A stretch of 49,532 nt of DNA. Origin: Symbiodinium natans. Taxonomy: Eukaryota; Sar; Dinophyceae; Suessiales; Symbiodiniaceae. How positions within the stretch are numbered: position 1 is the first letter of the stretch; each line of letters begins with the position of its first letter. The notes beneath the pieces were generated by a model. The model ran no database searches. It worked only from the letters and a program-made list of their open reading frames with translations, and was not told the DNA's origin. The translations under genes and the position numbers were made by a program. The stretch covers positions 1 to 49,532 of the forward strand of contig CAJNDS010000938.1 of assembly GCA_905221605.1 (NCBI GenBank), in the 5' to 3' direction. Shown here in pieces: positions 30,644 through 41,732 of this stretch.

Positions 30644-32495
30644 TCATGTCCGTAGGCCCTGACACACCTCGTCTGCACTTTCTACTCCGCGCCGCTGCTT
30701 TCGCTGCTTCGCACTTTCTTGATCCTGTGACAGGCGACAGGTGAGCATCGCTTTGAAGGCACAACAAAGTTCCAGCGGCAGGTCCTGCCGAATGTATCCC
30801 TTCATCTTTTCGGTCATTTCCTGCGCCACGAGCTGAACACGAAAACAACCCTGACCCAATACACGAACAAAAGAAGCTCAGAAGGCCTTTGCAGTCATAT
30901 TCTTTCCAAAGAAATCCAGAAACTTCCCGTTCTTGCCGACAAAATAGTGAATGATGGAGTGGTCGACCAGATAGTCCTGAGCTGACTTCTCTAGGGTCTA
31001 GGGTTTCTATGGTTTAGAGTTTAGGGTTCCGGAACGCAAAGCCACTACGGCGGCTACCCTGAATTTTCCCACAAGTGAAAGTGTAGCGCGGTTGCCATGT
31101 CCGTGCTTAGTTCGGCATCGACGTTGGCGTGAGGCCGAAATAGAAGGAGCTTGCGCTACTACGTCCTATTAAGGCTGGGACTGTATCATCTGTCTTCAGG
31201 CCCTCGTTGTAGTAAACTCTATAAGCACCTTGTTGTAGGCAAACGGCACCGTCCGCCAAGCAATGTGGGCAAATGGGCTGAAGCTGAGCGCATGGCGGCT
31301 CACCTGTCAAGCAAAAGAGTGCAGTCAGCATTCTCTTTCTTGAGAGACAAAACTCTGGCCTTCTTGATTTGCTCGGGTGTGCCAGTGAGACCAACAATTC
31401 GCGGATGAAACTCCTCCGGCAAAGTCGGTTCACCCTCTCGGTCCAAGGTTATTGCAAGGCATGACGCCAATGCAGGGCACCTTGCAGTAGTCGTCTACGA
31501 TTGCAGGCAAATCCCTCTTTGGATCGATACCTAAAAAGGATACGGCAGGTGGCAAGACCACGTCTCAACATTGCACTGGCTTCCTTCGAAGGAACCAAAA
31601 ATCAGTGTCGATAACGGTAGTTATATGGTAACTGATATACGGTTGCCGTATTCAAGTAACTTCGCTCAAGTTCCTCAACAGAACAGCAAGCCAGTGTATG
31701 CGCAAAGCGAGGCAGCTGCTAATGAAGACCGGTGTTGCAATCGGCCCGAACCTCGGACAGCCATGTTGGGGCGTGGCGATATGGGCGTGGCGATGCAGCG
31801 GACGTACATGGGGTTCTTGCTCAGGAACTTAAACTGAGCTACCATCATGAGGTTCTATAGTGAAATGGTGCTCGTATTACGGAAACTACGTTTAAGTTCC
31901 TGGACAAGGAACCGCATGATAACAAGTGCCAAACTCTTTTTCAAGCAGCTCAACTGCTTGTGTCTGTTTCTCCATCTCCTGACACAGCCCAGCTGCACCT
32001 CTTCTCACCCTTTTGCAAAGCTGCGAGCGCGCCCGTCTGCCAAAAGTATGTGAAGAGCTATGCGCGCTCCGTTAATGGGGATTACGGTATAAGGCTTGAA
32101 AGGGCCAACCATGTCCCTCAGTTCTTAAGCCTAAACCCTACGCCCTGTTAAGACGTGCAGATCCTCTAACGAAGGCGACTGCCAGCCTGAGGGCAGATGT
32201 CGGGGCAGAACGTGAATCCGAAATAGATCAGCAAGTACCTGCAACAACGCCAGGCCTCCTTAAAGAACTTAAAGAACCCAGACGATATTCTCGGCATTAT
32301 GAAAGCAATCGTCGAAGCATCGGGTCGCACGCAACGGCATGGGTTGCAGCTAAAGGCCAACAGAAATCTTCCAGGCGGCTTACATGTTCAAGAGCACCGG
32401 GCGATCGACCTAGATTCATGTAGTCACAGAGGGCACTGGCCCAAGAAGTCTTTGTCGGTCACGGTGTTGCCCTTCCTGCCCCACAGACCCTTGCT
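30644..32495 (-). CDS. SCO1: SCO1/SenC-type copper chaperone for cytochrome c oxidase (5' end missing)
   Basis: A thioredoxin-fold protein of the mitochondrial inner membrane that helps load copper into subunit II of cytochrome c oxidase, by family. Exons by frame: about 32489-32437 ([12 protein letters not shown]), 32238-32187 ([17 protein letters not shown] with the CxxxC copper motif), 31978-31930 ([16 protein letters not shown]), 31563-31481 ([17 protein letters not shown]), 31413-31356 ([15 protein letters not shown]), 31228-31188 ([11 protein letters not shown]), 30976-30887 ([20 protein letters not shown] with the conserved His) and 30820-30644 ([12 protein letters not shown], then a basic tail and stop). 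Seven introns join in frame with donors GT, GC, GC, GT, GA, GA and GC; the shortest is 67 nt. The C-terminal tail after GYIRQ is about 45 residues longer than usual. The exons for the targeting peptide and membrane anchor were not recognised. Confidence 0.93.
31822..31902. repeat. Inverted-repeat element in SCO1 intron
   Basis: Perfect 13-base inverted arms, CAGGAACTTAAAC (31822-31834) and its complement (31890-31902), with about 55 bases between. It lies in the SCO1 intron between the exons ending at 31930 and starting at 31563. Confidence 0.55.
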
Positions 32496-33184
32496 CTGCA
32501 CGGATATTTCGAATTGAAACATACATGTGTCGCGATTACCTGCTTGTTGATTCTGTCTTTTCATGTACAATACTATACTCCATACTGTACTCTACTCTAC
32601 TGAGCCCTCTTGCACTATATGACTGTATATCATACACTGTATATTCTGGATGTCATATTCATATGATTCACTATGGGAGGAAAACTCGTGAGTGTGCGTT
32701 TTGCACGCTTCGTGTGGGCACGGGCGAGCGGCAAAATTTGGCTACCAACCGGGTGTTGACAGCTCCTTGCTTGAGGCCCCAGACCCATGGACCTTCTTTT
32801 GTGCTCAGGGTGTTGGGCTTGGGGTCTCTATGGGCTTCAAGCCTAAGCCCTACGCCCTACTTCTTGAAGCTTGGGGCTTAGCCAGAAGAAGCCTTGAAGC
32901 TGAAGCCCGTGTTGGGGTTTAGAGCTTCAAGCTCAGGGTTCCGGTTGGGTTGGAAGTTTGGGCTCAGGCCCGGCCAGGGCTTGAACTTAGGCAGAGGGAG
33001 CTCGGGGCGAAAGGAAGGCAGGAGGGGCCTGGCAGGCTGGAAATTACCAGGGCTCGCAGGGGCAGAGGTCTTGGGGCTTAGGTTAGGGTGCCGCGAGGTT
33101 TTTTTGGCTCGCGGCCCTGTGGGAGGCGGCCGAAGAGGTGTGGGGGAGCTGCCACATCAAGCCGCAATCTGTTCATGCACATAT
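32496..33184. other. Upstream of SCO1; 5' exons expected but not found
   Basis: The plus-strand frame 32525-32881 and frames at 32894-33274 are low in credible composition (Gly/Leu-rich or TA-repeat derived). The N-terminal SCO1 exons should lie here or further right on the minus strand. Confidence 0.3.
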
Positions 33185-33302
33185 ACTATATATATATATA
33201 TATATATACACATATATATATATATATATGCATATATATATATATATGTGTGTGTGCGTATGTTATACGTGTAAATCTTACATATATATGTGTATATATA
33301 TA
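33185..33302. repeat. TA-rich microsatellite
   Basis: Alternating TA and TG dinucleotides. It forms the left shoulder of the inverted-repeat element that follows. Confidence 0.9.
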
Positions 33303-33423
33303 TATAAAGTAGGGTTTATATTTCTTGTACCCCCAAAAGGACACCCAATATATACACTCACCCATTTTAAAAAGGAACCTTATGTACACTCACCAATAAC
33401 AGTAATATAAACCCTACTTTATA
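33303..33423. mobile_element. MITE-like element, 121 bp, with perfect 20-bp inverted termini
   Basis: Left terminus 33303-33322 and right terminus 33404-33423 are perfect reverse complements (core AAAGTAGGGTTTATATT), extended by TA repeats on both sides that could be target-site derived (TA-type insertion). The interior carries the AAAGGACACCC...TACACTCACC module also found in a GS intron at 27001-27062. No transposase is encoded, so it would be non-autonomous. Confidence 0.7.
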
Positions 33424-33638
33424 TATATATATATATGTAAGAAGAGCCGCGTCAAACATACAGTCCCAGTCCTGTCCACCAGTTCGAAGGAACCACCAAG
33501 TCTTGGAACGCCAATTCGCTCCTCTGGGAACACTTGGCAAAGCTGCACAACTTCGGCCAGCACAGCGCCGCAAGCGACTCCTGCGTTGTGATGGCTCGGG
33601 ATTCTGATTCCTTGCGATCCTTCAGGTAGTCGTAGTAC

Positions 33639-34462
33639 CTGGCATGTGCCGCAAGGAGACAAGTAAGCAGACGCCGCTCAGCATATTCACGACACAAAGC
33701 GCGCCATATGCAGAAGCCACCCACGAAGCAAGTGAAGATTGCTGACTTCCATGTGAACTGGACCTTGAGGCGCTTCCCGCATCCTTCACTCTGTCTGCAC
33801 TAGGCAGCAGATCCAAGAGCTGCGCATTTTCATTCACTTTCCTGGCAATGCGCATAGAGTTCAGGCCCCTCGAGATGGTCTCAGAATGTCTTAGGGCACC
33901 TATGTATCCTGAACGATTCCCAGCCCAGTGCCCTGTTGCACCCTTTGGCATGCATTCTCCAACAAAGTAGCCCAAATTGGAGCCAATCTCCAGCTTTAAA
34001 AGTCGTCCGACTCGGTTCTCTAACGATCTGAATGTGCTCTGGAAATGGCTTCTGAAGGCCTCAGCGTGAAGTGGCCTCTGAGTACCGTCCGAGTATGTTA
34101 ACAAAGGTTAACATTCGCCTCAGGGATCCGGTCTCCTTCCCGCCTTCCCAACCTTTCCCCCCAACACTGATTCTAGTGACGCACCCCCGAGCCCTTTCTG
34201 TGGGACCTATCCCGGATCGCTTGGAAGAGCCACAGACCGATCCCGCCTGTCGTCTGCAAGGAATGCCCTCCCTTGCACCATGCCAGGAGCCCCCCTAAAT
34301 CCCCCTTCCCCCGTTGAACCGCCTTGCCCTGGGACCCTCCCTGACACATCCTCTCAAACCTTATGAGTCTGCAAGATTTGCGAAAGGTTTTTCGCAATCT
34401 CTTGGGCCTTGAGGCGGCACGCGCAAGCGTTTACAATCTCCGATTTCGCAAGCTCAACATGG
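33639..34462 (-). CDS. Unrecognised protein, two exons joined in frame (both ends open)
   Basis: Exon 34462-34360 follows a T8 plus CAG acceptor, encodes ELAKSEIVNACACRLKAQ... and ends in QTHK at a GT donor. The next exon, 34077-33639, opens after CAG with RPLHAEAFRSHFQSTFRSLE and stays open for 146 codons to a GT donor (...VSLRHMPG). Phases match (0 to 0). The protein is helical and amphipathic in its first part. Later it has a Ser-rich linker (SASRSSSHGSQQSS) and a hydrophobic run near the end (ASAYGALCVVNMLSGVCLLV) that could span a membrane. No family recognised. It lies upstream of SCO1 on the same strand. Confidence 0.55.
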
Positions 34463-35717
34463 CTGAAAAAAAACTGCCAACTCAGCAGCGTGCAGGAATT
34501 GCCCTAAACCCGAAACTCATGACACCACCCGCTCAAGCACCAAGCAGCCTGACCTGGATTCTCCAGTCTCTCCTTCACTCGTGGGACCGGCTTCAGTGTC
34601 CTTTCCTACCGCGCAAGCAGAGATGTCCAGGATCTTGCCGGTTTAGGATTGAGGGCTTCACGGCCCCGAAACTCCATGTCTGTTGCCTGCTGAGGATGCG
34701 AAAGCATGGCCAGCACGACCAACCTGTCTCGGCAACTGTGCCCGGACACCGGCGAGTCTGGCCTGAGCTGCTTCGGAGCACAGGCAAACAGAGCAACACA
34801 GGCTTTCGCAACTAGAAGCCTTTCACAGCACTTCGAAGCAATTTGCCGATGGGTTGATGTTGGCTACCCATACTAGCAAGAATGGCTTCAGCTTGAGGAA
34901 CATGAAGCGCGCCCACTCACACTAATGTGCAAGTTGCTTCTTTTGCAGACCCGCTTGTGCGCCAAAATACGGTGTAACGAGCTCAGAGTGAACGTACGCC
35001 ACATCCAACAGACAAGTGGACAAGATCCTACACTCCCTCTTGGTGATGAAGCTGAAGTAGCGACTTTCGCTGTGAACACAAGCTGGGTAGACTAGGTCTA
35101 CAATGCGCGGGACGCAGGCTTGGCTGCCACAATGGGCCGTGGCAACTCCAGCATCGACTGGGGATGGCATGGATGAAGGCGGACAGGAAAGGCAAAGAAC
35201 TTTCTCGTTGCTGCCGGGCAGCAACACCTAGCAGACGGGAGACATGGCGAATTGGGCGCGCTGCGCTGGGAAGCATTGCCTATGTTGAGGCGAAGCCAGT
35301 TTTGTCGCCTGTCTCATATCGAATCCTGAAAGGGCTCAACTACATAACGACCTAGGAGTTGTCTAGCCAGTCAGTGTCTCAGCTCCATGAGCCAGAAAGA
35401 CAGCAGCGACTTGCAATCGGGCTCCTTAGCACGAGGTGCACCGTGTGCGCGAGCCATTGCAGCTCCGATTACGCTTTTCACGCTGCCGTCGCTGCATTGA
35501 CAACTTTGTGCCTGGACACCCATGTTAGGCATCAGCAGCTGGATGAAATTACACCGCGGTTGCGGCTCTGACACCATGGGTGATGAATGGTGATCAACGA
35601 TGGGAGCTGATTTCGCTCTCCAAGACCTTGCTCTCAGGGCTTCACTTGCACATGTTGCGCGCTTCGCTATGGACTCGCCTAAAAAACAATTGCAAGTAAG
35701 GATTCTGCTGCATGCGA
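34463..35717. other. Unassigned; competing frames
   Basis: A plus frame (34363-34815) and several minus frames (34922-35276, 35371-35721) overlap. None has a family signature, and the plus frame overlaps the exon called at 34462-34360, so it is probably a shadow. Confidence 0.3.
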
Positions 35718-36584
35718 TCAAAGAGCAAACGGTGATTCACAGTGGGTCGCTTTAAAGTCCACATCCGGAGCAATGGCACAGGAGCGGGGTCTGTTTGTGC
35801 TCGTAAGTTTTGTAGTGGCCCCAGTGGTCCCTGCCTGTGACCACGAGTCAATACCCGAGCCCTCCATTGCATGCGCCGCGTGTGCTGCATGAGGTATGTC
35901 ACAGGGGCCAGATTGAACTCGCGGGTTCCCTGCCGGAAGCGAACTGCTTCCAAAGGCCACAGCAACACCATCACTCCTCCAAGCCACGGTATGTCGCAAG
36001 CCGGCTGCAACGAAGGTGTAGCAAGTCCTGTCTGGGAGCGGAGGAACCGTACAGCGACCATCACTGTTGTGTCCGCAAGCCACCATTGTCCCGTCGCTTC
36101 GCAACAAAACGCTGTGATGGGCTCCCGCGGCGATGGCCACGTAGTCCAGCCCAGCTTGGGGCGTTGGGATGTGTTGCCGCTCACTTCCGTCATCCGGCCC
36201 ACATGCAGTCACATGCCCATCGCTGCGAAGCAATAATGTGTGCTCCAGATTGGCCGCCACATCAACGTACTTCACTCCAGACGGAGGTGGAGGAACCAAC
36301 CCTAGGGACTTGTAAGACCCCGAGGCAACTGCCACCCCATCACTTCGCAGCAAGACGGTGTGAAATGCCCCGGCAGCCACAGCGACGTACCGCAGGTGTT
36401 TGGAGGCCGCCCTCGAAGTGGGTTGCAGTTTCCTCTCAGCAGGGCCCAATCGAGTCTTTCGGGCTTCGCCAATCTGAACGGCAACGTCCTCGCAGATGCA
36501 GTGTGACAAGAGTCTCGACACTGATATGCACACGTAGACCATTGTGCGGATTGTGCGGTAAACACACCGATCAAAAACATTCAT
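35718..36584 (-). CDS. RCC1-like beta-propeller repeats
   Basis: A 288-codon open frame with four recognisable repeats of about 45-55 residues. Each has a AAGxxHTVLLRSDG core, followed by VAVASG, VTACG or MVACG and then a Gly/Asp/Pro-rich loop. This is the RCC1/BLIP-II-type blade pattern, used in exchange factors, ubiquitin-ligase adaptors and photoreceptors; the partner here cannot be told. An N-terminal stretch (MNVFDRCVYRTIRTMVYVCI) is weakly hydrophobic. After the fourth repeat the frame continues into a non-repeat tail, which may be intron read-through. Further repeats on the same strand at 37.1, 37.6 and 38.4 kb suggest that this is the 3' part of a larger gene. Confidence 0.75.
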   Translation of the reverse strand: MNVFDRCVYRTIRTMVYVCISVSRLLSHCICEDVAVQIGEARKTRLGPAERKLQPTSRAASKHLRYVAVAAGAFHTVLLRSDGVAVASGSYKSLGLVPPPPSGVKYVDVAANLEHTLLLRSDGHVTACGPDDGSERQHIPTPQAGLDYVAIAAGAHHSVLLRSDGTMVACGHNSDGRCTVPPLPDRTCYTFVAAGLRHTVAWRSDGVAVAFGSSSLPAGNPRVQSGPCDIPHAAHAAHAMEGSGIDSWSQAGTTGATTKLTSTNRPRSCAIAPDVDFKATHCESPFAL

Positions 36585-36936
36585 TTTCGACTAAAGAATT
36601 CCAGATTAGATTGCAGGACTTCAACCAGTTGTTGAAGCTGTCAGGGACCCGTTCCATCAAGAAGCACAGTTCGCAATCAGCCCCGCAACCCGCAAACGAC
36701 CTCCCAGGCGAACGGTTGGGATACAGGCCCTAGACTCCCCAGCTACCTCTCCCAAGTTCAAGACCTCCTTATCCGGATATTTGGAGCTCGTTAAGGGAAG
36801 GCGCTGGAGCCTAGGGCAAAACTCTGACAATACCCGTGCATCTCCAAGACAAAGACGAAGACATTGCTGAAAAAGACAGCTCTGCTTCGCGAGTCCGTCT
36901 ATTTCGCCCTGTGCCCAACAAAGTTACCGGCAGGCA

Positions 36937-36976
36937 GTAAACCCTAGACCCTAAACCCTCAACCCTAAACCCTAAC
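36937..36976 (-). repeat. CCCTAAA tract
   Basis: About five units with CCCTAGA and CCCTCAA variants, between two RCC1-like segments. Confidence 0.75.
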
Positions 36977-37089
36977 AGGGCAGATCGGTGGCCTTGGTGT
37001 CGACTTTGCTGACCACAGGCTGCTCCCTGACCGTCAGCGCTGACAGTTCCTCGGAACGATAGCAACAGCCGGCGGAGACTCGCCAGAGC

Positions 37090-37439
37090 GAGCAGACTTG
37101 GTGTCGAGAGGCAGGGACTTTGCACTGTCCCTCATGAGGCCGGCCAATGGCCACAGCTTCGCCATCGCTGCGCAACAAGACCTTGATGGTATGACAACAA
37201 TAACAAGAAGTTTTATACCAAGAGTCATAGCAACGATAAGAACATTGATGAGAACGATCAGGACCCAATGCTCATGACAATCACCAACGGCCTCACAAGA
37301 TCGGAGGGCCCTGAGCCGCCAGCTGTGTGCCAGCTGCCAGCAGCAGCTCGAGTGTAGCGTAGCTGCGCGCTCAGCGGCGGGACCTAGGACGGCGCCTACA
37401 AAGCCCCCGTCTGCTTCTTGTTTGTTTTGCTTCTTGTTT

Positions 37440-37482
<43 letters not shown>

Positions 37483-37697
37483 GGGGTTGGGGGGGGGGGG
37501 GGGGGGGGGGGGGGGGCGGGCGGGCCCGGGGGTTGTGGGAGGGAGCGAGGGGGGGGGATTCCACTTTTTGGAGGGAAGGGAGGGTTATTGAAATGTTATT
37601 GAAGGCCGAAGACCGCAGATGAGGCACATCACACTGTCCATGTTCATTCGCTCCAAAAGCGATCGCTCTCCCGTCGCTGCGGAGAAGAACAGTGTGA
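37090..37697 (-). CDS. RCC1-like repeat fragments split by a poly-G intron
   Basis: The minus frame at about 37697-37600 reads HTVLLRSDGRAIAFGANEHG and then QCDVPHL; another at about 37190-37090 reads KVLLRSDGEAVAIGRPHEGQ and then CKVPASRHQ. Both are single RCC1-like blades. Between them lies the G run at 37441-37516. They probably belong to the gene whose 3' part is at 36584-35718. Splice sites were not fixed. Confidence 0.65.
37441..37516 (+). repeat. 76-base G tract with one TTGGGGTT interruption
   Basis: Almost pure G on the plus strand, so a C tract in the transcript of the minus-strand RCC1-like gene. The Pro-rich open frame over it is an artefact. Length may be inaccurate because of sequencing limits. 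Confidence 0.9.
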
Positions 37698-37785
37698 CGA
37701 CCTCAGAGTCGGCAGCTGCGAGAATTCATGAGTTCAGGCCTCATGCAAGGACATGCATGGAGATGCCGTTACTACTACCCGTATC

Positions 37786-37821
37786 CCTAAACCCTAAACC
37801 CTAAACCCTAAACCCTAAACA
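37786..37821 (-). repeat. CCCTAAA tract
   Basis: Five uninterrupted units, upstream (in gene sense) of the fragment at 37.6 kb. Confidence 0.85.
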
Positions 37822-38372
37822 TCCACATTGGTTGATTGTTGCGGTTCCCAAAAACAGTGCGCCGACTGTTGAGCTCCAACATCCAGAGCTTCGTGTGTCC
37901 AATGGATATGCCGCAGCCTTGCGAACGGCACTCTCGCCTCAGTCCTGTGTACACAACTGTTATCGCTGCAGGGGTCGGGCTTTTGCGGCGAAATGGAGGG
38001 CTGTCGTTGCTTGTGGAGCCTCCTAGTCGCGAGATGCAGAACCGTCCTGGCTTTTGGAGGTTCTTTGCCACACAGTGCAGAACTGCCGTCGCTTTTGGTG
38101 CCCATTGGTGCCCCGATTGCTCGCGTCTTGGATGGCTCGCATGTTCTTCGAGTGGCCTCGGCGTGCTCTGACACTATTCTTAGAGCGCTTGCTCTTGGAG
38201 TTTTCCTGGTGCTCTCGGGTTTTTCGCGCGTCTTAGACCGTGGTCTTGCAGAGCTCTTGGAGTTCTTCGTTCTCCTGGAAGAGTCTGCTCTTACGTGGGC
38301 CTACGCTGTTCTTGGGGGGCTACGCTGCGGTTTTAGGCTTACGGCTTTTTATCCTCTGCACACTGAGGGGTA

Positions 38373-38690
38373 AGGCTCAGGACCGCACAACCTGCTGCAG
38401 CCGAGATGTAGCGCAGACCCTTGGGCAAATTCGGCACCTACAAAACGCAAGCTGAGCGTCAGTTATTCGCAGTTCGAAGTTCTCCATCATTATCAATGTG
38501 CAGTTCGAGGTTTTTGGGTTTGGGGTCACCCCAAGCTTGTTCTATCGGCGGCATGTCACACTGCTCATGGCCTGACACTGACCATATCTGTCGTCACCAA
38601 AAGCCACTGCCCGTCCTTAATCACTTGCTTCAGGTTTTGATCAAAATCCTTCGGCGTCTCTGGAATCGCCGCACTCTTCATGCTGGATGG
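38373..38690 (-). CDS. Exons of an RCC1-like gene, 5' part
   Basis: The exon starting at 38437 after TTTTGTAG encodes VPNLPKGLRYISAAAGCAVL, the linker-plus-strand pattern of the same RCC1-like repeats. Upstream frames near 38560-38500 (AWGDPKPKNLELHIDNDGEL) and 38680-38570 (SAAIPETPKDFDQNLKQVIK, then DGQWLLVTTDM before a GT donor) read like ordinary coding exons of the same gene. Junctions between them are not proven. Confidence 0.5.
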
Positions 38691-41600
38691 AAAAGATGCT
38701 GCTGCCGATCACTGGCAAGAGCCGTCCAAGAATCGTAGTGTATGGTTTCAGCATGCTTCCAGACAGCATGAACGAGTGTGAGCATCAACTGCGCAGCAAG
38801 CTTCGAAGGAAATGGCTTGCCAGCGCAACAGGAAAGAAGGAGGTTGTGCAAGGGGCTGCGATGTTGACATGGTCTGTGCAAGATCTTGAAGCTACGGTCT
38901 TTTGCTTCGTGGCCTGACAAGGCTGGAACTCCTCTACTTTGACAGGGTCAATTTTTGCACAGTTTTCCACAATTTTCCCCAATTTTCTTTCACGCGGAAA
39001 CTGACGTTCTCGGCGAAAGTGTCCACTACACATCACTACACATGCTGTTTCTCTGAAGTCGAAGGCAAGGACACATCGAGATTAGCCGGGAGAAGAGTGA
39101 TGAGATGAACACATCCAGGGCAGCTTCTGTAAGAAGCTTGCCTGGAGCATGTGCTGTCAATGGCAATTGCAATGATACGAACTGGACTTTCAATTCACAC
39201 AACAAAAGTAACTAGTCACTGGTTAAGACGAAGAAACAGTTCAGCAACAAGAATCAGAAGAATTGAGTCGTGTATGCCAGTAACATCCAAGTGCCTGCCG
39301 AGAGTCCATCCAATCTGATCAATACCTGAGGCTTTCGAAGTTGCCACTACGCACCCAAGACACGCACCTTGCCCCCACTTGAAGAATACATCCAAGGAGC
39401 AGTGTGAAAATCCCCGCAAGCCCCCATGTCTATCTGCCATCTGGGAAAAAAGCCATCCGCACGGACAACGCCCCTGTGCCAGGTTGGCTACGTCACATGT
39501 GCCATGCGCTCAGCTTCACTGGCTTATCTTCACTGCCGTGTCGCAAAATACCCCAGGGATGTCTGCAGTATCAGCAACTTGCTTCGCAGATTTACAACGT
39601 GTCTACGGAGCAGATTCGCTGGGGTCGGGCCATGCTCCTGATTTCTGCTGTACCGGCCATCGACACCGGCTTTGGGCCAATCGGACGCAGGAGTTCAAAG
39701 TAAGAACAAACCCAAGACATCAACGCTATGAAATATGGAACTATGCTTCCAAAAGAACGGCGGGATGGCTGTTAGCACGAAGCTTGTCGTAGCCTAAGCA
39801 AGGACCAAGGAGGAACCACAGGTTAGATCGGCACACACTTCGGATTCAGCCTTGCTGCAAGATGCTCCTCCGCTGCATGATAGGATCTTCAGCCCCTCCC
39901 ATGGCAAGTGTACTCTTCAAAGCTACATGTTGCACAGGAAACAGGAAAGATGCACGATAATCTCACAAGCATTTCGAATCGCAATTGAGCTGCCGTCAGG
40001 ATCCCTCTGTACATGGCACAACCTTTACGCCCTCTGCAGGGCAGTTAAATGCAAAACCAGGCAGGACAGCACAAAGGCTCATCAAATGGCACAGGGCTTG
40101 AGTCTGGCTCATAGTAGCCATGTGCTGTCGGCCTCTTTTGCTGCATCCAGTGGTTCAGGCTGGTTTCCGCCAGAGCTGCAGACGCGAGCCACCCCACTGA
40201 AGGCAGGAGGGCATTAGCGATCCGGGCGAGCCGAGATCCATTCATTGCCACCATGACATCATGACATTGTGCAGTGCAACTTGGCTTGGCCAAGCTGCCG
40301 AAAAGCACGGCCATTGCATGGAAACGACTGCGCTGCGCTCTCCGACTCTCTATGACTATGACTCTGTGTTATGACTCTATACGACTCTTCTGATGTTCTG
40401 TGCACTGTTGAGGGCCGGTGTCGAAGAAACCGAGAACGGACCCTGCCAGCCAGGCACTATTCAACTCCTTTGGGCCCGTTGAACCTCGGTGCCAGGCAGC
40501 AGAAGCAGAGCCCTGTGAAGTTACCGGTTCCTAGTAGTTGGAATTTGCTGCTTAGAAGTCCCTATGCTTAGACCCCCTTCACGACAGCAGCGTACAAAAA
40601 ATTCCGACTCAGAATCGGTAAGCTGAACCTCGCTACAGGAACAAGGGCCTCCTGAGCTGCGGGCGCCTTGTTGAATGTGTTTTTGGCACCTGAGCTGAAG
40701 AGATGTCCAGGTTCAGGGTTCAGGATTCAGGCTTGAGGGTTCGGGCCGAAAGTCCGAGTGCACCGGGGCCGGTACGGCGACGGTCGTTTCGAACATTGCT
40801 GTCAACCAGGATCTTAGCTGTCTCAGCTGTCTGCGCTGTCACTTGCCCTAAAAACCCTAAACCCTAAACCCTTGACCCGAAAACCCGCTCTCCTCTCCAC
40901 ATCTCCAGCTCCAAACATCTGCGAAGTGAAGTGGAGCTCTGGCCTGCACGCTCCTTTCCAAGCTTGCTAGCCTTTCGCCATGGGCAGCTTGTCTAGGGTC
41001 TTGAGGGCTTAGAGCTTAGGGCTGGGGGTTTGGGGGTCCATTTGTAAGGTGACCCTTTCAAGATTCTAGCAGATTGGCAGGTCCCGAAACTCCCATACTC
41101 ACGATGTGATTCGTGTGATATGATGCGGTGACAAGCTGATTCCATGTTTGGGTAGTCAATGCTGGGAGCCCGGCCTTGACTCAATCCTTTGGTCGCCTTC
41201 GGCGGCTTCCTGATGCACCAGCTAGCAACTGCCACACCCTAAACCCTAAACCCTGAACCCTAAACCTTAAACCCTAAACCCTAGACCCTAAACAACCCAA
41301 AAGCTCCACAGCAGCAGCACAGGCAGCTGCACCTTGAACTTGAGATTGAGTCCAGGCGCAACATCATTTTCCAGAATCTCCTTGCAAGCGTGTAGGAACA
41401 CCAGCAAGCAGGGTTTACGGCTTAGGGTTGAGGGTGGGGGGGGGGGGGATGCGGCATGTCAGTGTGGGGGAGCAAGGGTATTGCATCACTATGAGCCGAG
41501 GCGGTAGTAGATGGTCGAGGAGAAGGCCCCACCCCAAATACATGGACGTGGCAAACCTACATCTATCGGGCTTTTGCTTGATGCAGATTTGCTGCCTAGA

Positions 41601-41700
41601 TGTTTCTGCTCGAGTCCCTGCTGTCATACAATGCCAGTCCAGTTCTTCGGATTGCCGCACAACACATCCGACACCACAGTGTCAGAGGTGGAAGCTGAAT
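38691..41700. other. Unassigned stretch with weak candidate exons
   Basis: The best candidate is a minus frame 40314-40045 starting MAVLFGSLAKPSCTAQCHDV and continuing ...WLASAALAETSLNHWMQQK. Others are minus 38920-38678, minus 41235-40993 (reads ...LSQGRAPSIDYPNMESACHR) and plus 39404-39703. None was recognised. A degenerate telomere-like tract lies near 40849-40872. Confidence 0.3.
41236..41294 (-). repeat. CCCTAAA array
   Basis: Eight units with single variants. Confidence 0.85.
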
Positions 41701-41732
41701 CGTGGGGCAGTTTCACATCCAGCTGAACCGAC

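Noticed and set aside
37034-37627. 197-codon minus frame with a long proline run
   Set aside because: The prolines come from the G tract; real RCC1-like segments lie in part in other phases.
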